Below, in pieces: positions 57,735 to 64,000 of a stretch of DNA of 64,000 nt. The notes under the pieces were generated by a model. The model searched no databases. It saw nothing but the letters and a program-made list of their open reading frames with translations, and was not told the origin of the DNA. Source of the stretch: Aptenodytes patagonicus (lineage: Eukaryota > Chordata > Aves > Sphenisciformes > Spheniscidae); the NCBI RefSeq assembly GCF_965638725.1, contig NC_134975.1, positions 248,001-312,000 of the forward strand. The letters are read 5' to 3'. The position numbers and the translations under genes were made by a program. How positions within the stretch are numbered: position 1 is the first letter of the stretch; each line of letters begins with the position of its first letter.

Positions 57735-58090
57735 TCATCCTTAACAGAGGCAAAGGCAGAGAGGAAGCGTAGCGGTGTGAGCTCTAAGGGGGGGAAAAAA
57801 GAGGAATTGGTTAGAAATTAGAAAGAAATCAGGGGGAGGGAGGAAGAGAAGAGCCTCTTCCCATGGCAGAAGCCTCAAAAATGGGGTTTCCCCAGCTCAG
57901 GAAGAACAAGCCAAAAAAAGATGAGGTGGGACTGCCCCAACAGCACCCCTCTCCCATCCCCGCTGCCATCTGAGCCCCTAACTGGGATGCTCGAGGATGG
58001 ACGGACTGGGAGCACTGGGAAGGGGCCCTCCCGCACAGCCACCACACCGGCACCACGCTCGCAGGGGTCACAGCGAGGTTTGGTCACCCA
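57735..58090 (-). repeat. right arm of an inverted duplication
   Basis: Inverted relative to 54301-54850. Together the arms flank the KLRB-like gene. Matches run from GGAAGCGTAGCGGTGTGAG to GCTCGAGGATGGACGGACTG. Confidence 0.75.
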
Positions 58091-59004
58091 CCATCCTGGT
58101 CGAGTTCGTCCCTAACACCCACGGCTGCTTTCAGCTGCTTCTGGGGCTCCTGCAGCAGCACCTTCTTGAGGGGGTCAGGACTTGGGGGGCCCCCGAGAGC
58201 CCCCGTACGCAGGAAAACGAGGGGTGACGGGGAGGGACGGCGGCTTTCAGCAGAGCACGGCCTGGGGGGAGCCCCAGAACTCACCTGGGCATCGGGCAGA
58301 GCCAGCGCCGCGTGACGGGCTCCAGCAGAGAGCTCCAGCCATCCCCCTCCAGCTTCCAGCACCCCACGCTGCCACGGCTCGAGGGAGGAGACCCCGGGGG
58401 GCAGCCGACACGTCACACGTGTCCTCCAACGCTCCAAAAGCCAGGAGGGAAAGCGCACCCAGGGGCGAGGAGGGGAAGGGACAGGGCTGCCTTGAGCAGG
58501 CGCCTTCCGGAACAGAAGGGACACCCACGGTAGTTTACCGTGTTTTAATAAAAACGTCAACATCAGTAGAAAAATAGCATCAACACCCGTAACTCTCCCA
58601 CAAGGGCCACTTCACACCCCGGGCCTGCGTCCCCTCTGCCCTGCACAGCGCCAGGGACCTCCACCCAGCTTTCGGCACCCATCTCGTCCGCTAGCAGCTG
58701 CTCAAGCTCCATCGCCACGGTGCAGAAGCAGGTATACACAAGTTGTGAGAGAAGCAAGGCGAGTTCTGGGGTGGTCCCAGGAGGAGAAAGAAACCCGCTC
58801 CATGCACAACCCAAGGTCCCAGTCCAGGCAGCCACACGTCAGCTTCCACAATGTCTCCCCTTCCCGCAGGCTCACCTCCCCGAGACCTGGCAGTGAGTTG
58901 TTGCTGGGACCAGGAGCAACCCGGAGCAGCAGCTGAGGCAAGAACATCCCTGCGCTGGTGGAAGAGGTGAAGCTGTGAGTCCCCAGCACGGGGAAGGTCC
59001 TTGG
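58091..59004. other. unassigned region with a possible minus-strand first exon
   Basis: A donor CCCAG/GTGAGT on the minus strand (58284/58283) follows the start MAGALCWSPSRGAG and could be a first coding exon of the KLRB-like gene. Support is weak. A + strand AATAAA lies at about 58547. A frame at 58563-58835 (minus) has no known domain. Confidence 0.25.
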
Positions 59005-59009
59005 GTGGG

Positions 59010-59558
59010 TGTCCTGGTTTCGGCTGGGGTAGAGTTAATTTTCTTCCCATCAGCTGGTGCAGTGCTGCGTTCTGGATTTAGCAGGAGAATAACGTTGATA
59101 ACACGCCGATGGTTTAGCTGTTGCTGAGCAGGGTTTACACTAAGTCAAGGACTTTTCGGCTTCTCCTGCCCTGCCAGCGAGAAGCCGGGAGGGGGCACAG
59201 CCAGGACAGCTGACCCAAACCGGCCAAAGGGGTATTCCATACCATACGACGCCGTGCGCAGTATATAAACTGGGGGGAGTCGGCCGGGGGGGCAGCGACC
59301 GCTGCTCGGGAAAGGGCTGGGCATCAGTCGGCGGGTGGTGAGCAATTGCATTGTGCATCACTTATTTTGTACATTCTTTTATCATCATCATTATTATTAT
59401 TTTCCCTTCCTTTTCTGCCCTATTAAACTGTCTTTATCTCAACCCACAAATTTTACTCTTTTTTCCCCCGATTCTCTCCCCCATCCCACTGGGGGCGGGG
59501 GAGCGAGTGAGCGAATGGCTGTGTGGTGTTTAGCTGCCTGCCGGGTTAAACCACAACA
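59010..59558 (+). mobile_element. solo LTR of an endogenous retrovirus (probable avian ERVL-type), fossil
   Basis: A 549-bp element starts TGTCC and ends AACA, flanked by identical 5-bp target-site duplications GTGGG (59005-59009 and 59559-59563). Inside are a TATA-type box (GTATATAAACT near 59260) and an ATTAAA poly(A)-type signal near 59423. There is no internal region on either side, so it is a solo LTR left by recombination. The 5-bp duplication and the sequence style fit avian ERVL/class III LTRs. The perfect duplication suggests moderate or young age. Confidence 0.9.
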
Positions 59559-59563
59559 GTGGG

Positions 59564-60336
59564 GCCCATGTGAGCCTCCCGTGGTTCAGCAAGGTCAAGT
59601 GCAAGGTCCTGCACCTGGGTCGGGGCAACCCCCGGTATCGATACAGGCTGGGGGATGAAGGGATGGCGAGCAGCCCTGCCCAGAAGGGCTTGGGGGTACC
59701 AGTGCATGAAAAGCCAGACGTAAGCCGACAACATGCGCTCACGGCCCAGAAAGCCAGCTGTCTCCTGGGCCGCTTCAGAAGCGGTGTGGCCAGCAGGTCG
59801 AGGGAGGGGATGCTCCCGCTCCGCTCCGGTGAGACACACCCCCCCCAGAGCAACTGCATCCAGGGGGCCCTCGGGACAAGAAGGACGTGGACCTGTCGGA
59901 GCGGGTCCAGAGGAGGCCACGGAACTGATCCGAGGGCTGGAGCACCTCGGCTGTGAGGACAGGCTGGGAGAGCTGGGGTCGGTCAGCCTGGAGAAGAGAA
60001 GGCTCCAGGGAGACCTCGCGGTGGCCCCTCAACGCTCACGGGGATGGAGTTTTCGATGGGGCCCGTAACGATAGGACAAGGGGGAACGATTTTAAGCTAA
60101 AAAAGGGTAGATTTAGATTAGATCTAAGGAAGAAATGTCTTACACTGAGGGTGGTGAGACACTGGACCAGGTTGCCCGGAGAGGTGGTGGATGCCCCATC
60201 CCTGGAAAGGTTCAAGGTCAGGTTGGACAGGGCTCTGAGCAGCCTGATCTAGTTGGAGATGTCCCCACTCATGGCAGAGGGGTTGGACTAGATGGTCTGT
60301 GAAGGGCCCTTCCAACCCGAACTATTCTGTGATTCT
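59564..60336 (+). mobile_element. 5'-truncated CR1 LINE, 3' end intact
   Basis: It begins at about 59564 with CCCATGTGAGCCTCCCGTGG and GTGCAAGGTCCTGCACCTGG. It runs through the conserved 3' UTR (GGGTGGTGAGACACTGGACC, TGGACTAGATGGTCTGTGAA) and ends in TATTCTGTGATTCT, the CR1 terminal repeat. The LINE directly abuts the solo LTR. Its 3' end lies 17 bp from the last stop codon of the neighbouring lectin gene. Confidence 0.93.
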
Positions 60337-60352
60337 TTCTCCATCACCTCTG

Positions 60353-61886
60353 TCATGTGGTTCCCATCAGAGCTTGGGGCTTGCGGCAGAGATAAGGCCG
60401 GTGCTGTGAGCAGCTTCAACTTGTGACAGCATGGTCCTTCAAATACGCACACACTCCTTGGCTGTGCACCAGGAACCTGCAAGAAGAAGGAAAGGCACTG
60501 CTGGTACTGTTGGGTTAGCGGTTGTCCCCTCAAGCACCAGGAAAAGGCAAGTGCTGCCTGCAAGGGACAGTCCCAGCAGACACGTCCCACCAGGCCCCTG
60601 CCTGGCCCACCGCAGGACGGTCGCCCCATGGCCCTGGCTCGCGACAGGACTCACATGTGGTTGAAGCTGCTGCCATCCACCCACTCCAGGTGCTCGCCCT
60701 GCCTCCGCAGCCCAAGCCAGTAATCAACATTGCCCTTGAGGCGCAAGAGAAGCTCCTGAGTAGGAAAGAGGGAAGCCAACGGTCAGGAGCTGCTGCCAGC
60801 CCCACACGAGTCACAGCCTCACGCTGGTCCCTGCCGGCCTCGCAGGCAGCCCTGGCCCTGCACTGCTGCCACCGGTCGTGGGATGGCAGCAGCTCCCACC
60901 CAACGGCTGCTCCAACAAGCTCCAGAGGCTTCTGAAGGAGCTCACCAGCCCGGCTAGCGGTGTTGTTCCTGCTCTGCCGGAGCTCTGCAGTGCTCGGGGC
61001 CCAGCTGAGCACCGCGGATGGGGAGACGCGCCCCAGGCTCCACGCCGCACCCCGTGCCTCCCACCCTCCAAGGCCCCAGGGCAGAACTGCATCTCTGTCC
61101 CGACAAGCACCTCTTGCCTGCCCAGCACCAACCCCGGGGTCTGCACCCAACCCAGTAACGGCCACCCTTCACCCCCACACAGCCACAACAGCCCCTCACT
61201 CACCATTTCCCACCTCATCTTGAGCACAGCCAGCGAGGCCCCGAGCGAGGAGCACTGCTCCTGGCTCCACTCCCAGCTCCCCTCCTCCTTTGAGAGGTAG
61301 TAGCAGACCTTGCAGTACCCAACCCAGCTGTCAGGACAGGCCAGCACCAGAGCCGCAGGCAGATCTGGACTCCCTTCATGCCTTCCTGCTGGAAAGGGAA
61401 GGGAAGAAAGGGAGAAGGTCAGAGGATTCTGCTCCACAGGGAGCGGGGACACAGCTCCGTGGGGCAGGGAAGGAGGCAGCCCCAGGCTCTCCCCATGGGG
61501 ATCCCCAATTTGCTGCCAGGGACCTACAGGGAGCAGACACCCCAGGGGTTAACAGCCTCCCCACGGCACGGGTGGGGGTATCCCTGCTCCTCCCCAGGAC
61601 CCCCAGGGACAGGGCAAGGACACAGCCAGCCTGAGGGCCTGGCCCCACCACACTCCCCCCACCAGCCTCACACACCAACGCCTGCCCCAGCCTGGAGGGG
61701 AAGGGGCCGCATCCAGCCTGGCACCGCACGGGCTGGGCTGCTGGTGGCACACACAGCCCTGCGCCGAGGGGCCACATGGAGGCAGCTGCTCCTCCCCTAC
61801 AGCAACAGCCACAGCCAAAGCCAGGACCAGAGCCATGAGCACAGCCAGCACCAGGGCTCACACCACATGGAGTGTGTACCGCTTGC
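60353..61886 (-). pseudogene. CLEC2-like C-type lectin gene with two in-frame TGA codons
   Basis: Exons on the minus strand: membrane exon 61886 to about 61801, lectin exons 61385-61204, 60755-60655, and 60476-60353. Motifs are ACPDSWVGYCKVCYYLSKEE, WEWSQEQCSSLGASLAVLK, YWLGLRRQGEHLEWVDG, SSFNHM and GVCAYLKDHAVTS, then TGA (60416-60418), then SCSQHRPYLCRKPQAL to a second stop. RPYLCRKP is the normal lectin-domain ending, so the first TGA interrupts an otherwise whole domain. In the membrane exon, KRYTLHVV is also followed by TGA before ALVLAVLMALVLALAVAVA. The donor of that exon is uncertain. It looks like a recently disabled paralogue of the gene at 48414-50763. A truncated protein from the lectin exons is possible. 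Confidence 0.7.
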
Positions 61887-64000
61887 CTGGAAGAGGAAAA
61901 AGCCACTCGCAGTGAGGATGGTGCTGTCCCAGAGCAGGCATAGCCCTCACGTCCCCGCCACCCCCAACACGAGCTGCCCAGGGAACGTGGAATGGACCCC
62001 CAGAGGACAGCCCGCAGCAGGAGAGCTGCCAGATGGATGGACATGTGGTGGGGGGCTGCTACAGAACACCCAATGAGGACCGAGCAGAAGACAAAGCCTT
62101 TCCGGACAGCTAGAAGCAGCCTCACACTTCCCAGTCCTCGTGGGGTGACACCGCCACAGGGACACTGTCCCCTCCCTAGAGGCCACAGGGGTGGCCCTGC
62201 ACTCACCCAGAAGTCTTCTGTGTGTCCTTTTGTCTGTATCCCCCAGGTACCCCTGGGTGGCAGGATGCCCCTCCGTCCTGGGGACCCAGGAGCTCCTCCA
62301 CATTCCCAGCATTGGAGCAGAATCCGTTCCCCTCCCCTTGTCCCATGGCACGCTGGAAAGTGGAATCTCTTTGCTTGCAACAAGCAGGATCTTGCGCCCA
62401 AGGCATCACAACTGCTGGCAAAGCCTGTTTCAAGCCAGGCGTAGATGCAGTTTTACCACCACAGCTGTTAGCATCGTAATGGGAGACTGCAGAGAACATG
62501 ATGAGAACGCAATAGATTGGGACATTACATTCTGTTGCCTCACAGCTGTCACGCTTGATTTAAAATATCAGCCGTGGCCCTGCGGTGACACGCAGGCTCA
62601 GGAAGGCGATGCCAGCACAGTCCTGCCCTGTCCCTGCTCCCCCTGTGAGGCTGCAGCCCACCCCCAGCACCCAGACAGCACCTGGGGAGACAAATGCAGT
62701 GTCGGTGAGCTCAGGGACTGGCCCTTGGCCCCCCGCAGAACCAGCGCCCTCCACACCACCCTGCACACACCCTTCCCAGACAGAACACAAGGCACTCGCT
62801 GGCTGGGAGCATCCCCCTTCCCACCACTCAGCCCCCCTGCCCCACCACCAGCAGGGGCCCAGGCATGAGAACAGGGGCGGGGGGGGGGGGTCCAGGGACC
62901 CCCCAACACGTCTGCTGAGCCCTCCTCCGCTCACCACAGCTGCTGGACACCACCACCAGCAGCCCCAGCACCCCAGGCTTGAGCCTTTGGAGCCAACAAG
63001 GGGCTAAAAACTCAGTTATCCTGGGGGCGATGGGATGAAGGGGGCCTGAGCAAAGCTTCTTATAGGGTGCCTAGGAGAAAGACTGAAGTCAGGGCACGGG
63101 AGGGAGTAAGGCAGATAGGGGAGGAACCGATACGGGCCTGCAATTTTTTTCCCCACTTACCTGACAGAGCCCTGAACTCCTGGCCCCATGGGTCAAGACA
63201 GAAACCATGACTCACTACAGCTGCTGGAGCACAAGCTCCCCATCCTGCACATGAAACTGCCAGCTGCCGGCACAGGAAAGTTGCCAAGCAGGCTCAGCTT
63301 GCACAAGGGGACAAGACTATTAACCCCAGAGGTGCTTCTGTGGGCTTGTACCAAGCAGCTCCTGCCCTGGCAGTGCTTGCAGCCCGGCGCCTTTAGGTGT
63401 TTGCATAACGATTTTTTGGGTTGTTAATGAACAAGAGGCCGGCTCCCTGCCGGGAAAAGCAGAAGCGGCTCCTGCCCACAATGCCCGCAGAGAAAGCGGG
63501 GGGATTGTGGACGGGGAGGGTCCTGAAGGAGAACCCAGTGCCCGGGAAAGCCCGGGCGGGACGAGACCCTCCCAGGAACCCACCGCAGCCCTACCGAGCC
63601 CCGGGGCCAGCGGGAGCAGTGGAGCCCTGCCACGCCGAGCCCGAGCTCAGGTGGGAGAGCTCCAGGCGGCAGTGCCAGCTGCCAAGTGGGGCACCGACAC
63701 AACATGCGTTAATTCCTATGGGGTTACGGGCTGCGACCCCCCAGCAGCTCCCATACTGGGAAGCTGAAGGACGGACAAGGAAAGAAAAGCCTCCGCGGGA
63801 CCCCTTCTGCCCTGCAGAGAGAAACCAGAACTAGCCACAGCTGCTGGGGAACAGGCTCCTTCTGAGCATGCACATACCAATGCCTGCTGAGGGGACAGCG
63901 GGAAGGAGGAGGCCACAAGCAGCCGCTCCCTCACCGACCCCAGAGGGAGGCGGGAAACGGGGGGCACGGGGAGCGCGAGCCCGCCGGCCTCCCTTCACCA
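61887..64000. other. right flank, no confirmed gene; short segmental repeat
   Basis: The 5' exon of the preceding gene may lie here (a minus-strand start MFSAVSHYDANSC at 62499 is one option without splice support). Segments near 63189-63270 and 63813-63890 resemble each other (AGAAACC, CACAGCTGCTGG, then GCTCC and GCACAT). No domain was recognised in any frame. Confidence 0.4.

Noticed and set aside
58182-58577. Plus-strand 131-codon frame with a nearby AATAAA
   Set aside because: No domain, splice logic or codon pattern. It may be chance in GC-rich sequence.

Overview
The window reads as bird genomic DNA, most likely from a GC-rich microchromosome. The evidence is a 3' CR1 LINE tail ending in the ATTCTGTG-type repeat, an avian ERV-type solo LTR, short exons packed between long C/G runs, and very dense minisatellites. 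All protein genes are spliced. I rebuilt exons from splice signals, reading phase and recalled protein families, with no alignment or transcript evidence. Coordinates for CDS entries are gene spans, and exon lists are in the evidence text.

Left block, 1-14.2 kb: DPF2 (requiem, a BAF/SWI-SNF PHD-finger subunit) on the + strand. Every coding exon except the 32-nt first one is present, plus an in-frame 42-nt alternative exon. Its 3' flank is a chain of short tandem repeats. Middle block, 14.2-41.45 kb: three tandem SLC22-family organic anion transporters, all on the minus strand, each with ten coding exons of nearly identical sizes. Each has a TATA-like box with an HNF1-like site 20-27 bp upstream of it and a short 3' UTR with AATAAA. 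Almost every intron and intergenic space is filled by its own mini- or microsatellite. The proximal gene has a GC-AG intron and a 1-nt coding deletion. The distal gene has a minisatellite expanded inside coding exon 1, with frame disturbances.

The two halves meet at a 200-N assembly gap (42161-42360) followed by a 190-bp satellite array of about 14 copies, so their adjacency is not proven. Right block, 45-64 kb: C-type-lectin-like NK-receptor-type genes. They are one + strand gene without a visible last lectin exon (45257-47102), one intact-looking CLEC2/CD69-like gene (minus, 48414-50763), one KLRB-like gene with a nonsense codon (minus, 55182-56046), and one CLEC2-like gene with two TGA codons (minus, 60353-61886). 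The mix of KLRB-like and CLEC2-like genes recalls the linked receptor-ligand pairs of mammalian NK complexes and the chicken MHC B-NK/B-lec pair. An inverted duplication flanks the KLRB-like gene, and an ERV solo LTR abuts a CR1 copy beside the last gene.

Functionally the left and middle blocks combine a chromatin regulator with a renal/hepatic-type transporter cluster probably driven by HNF1. The right block looks like a small, partly decaying lectin-receptor cluster.
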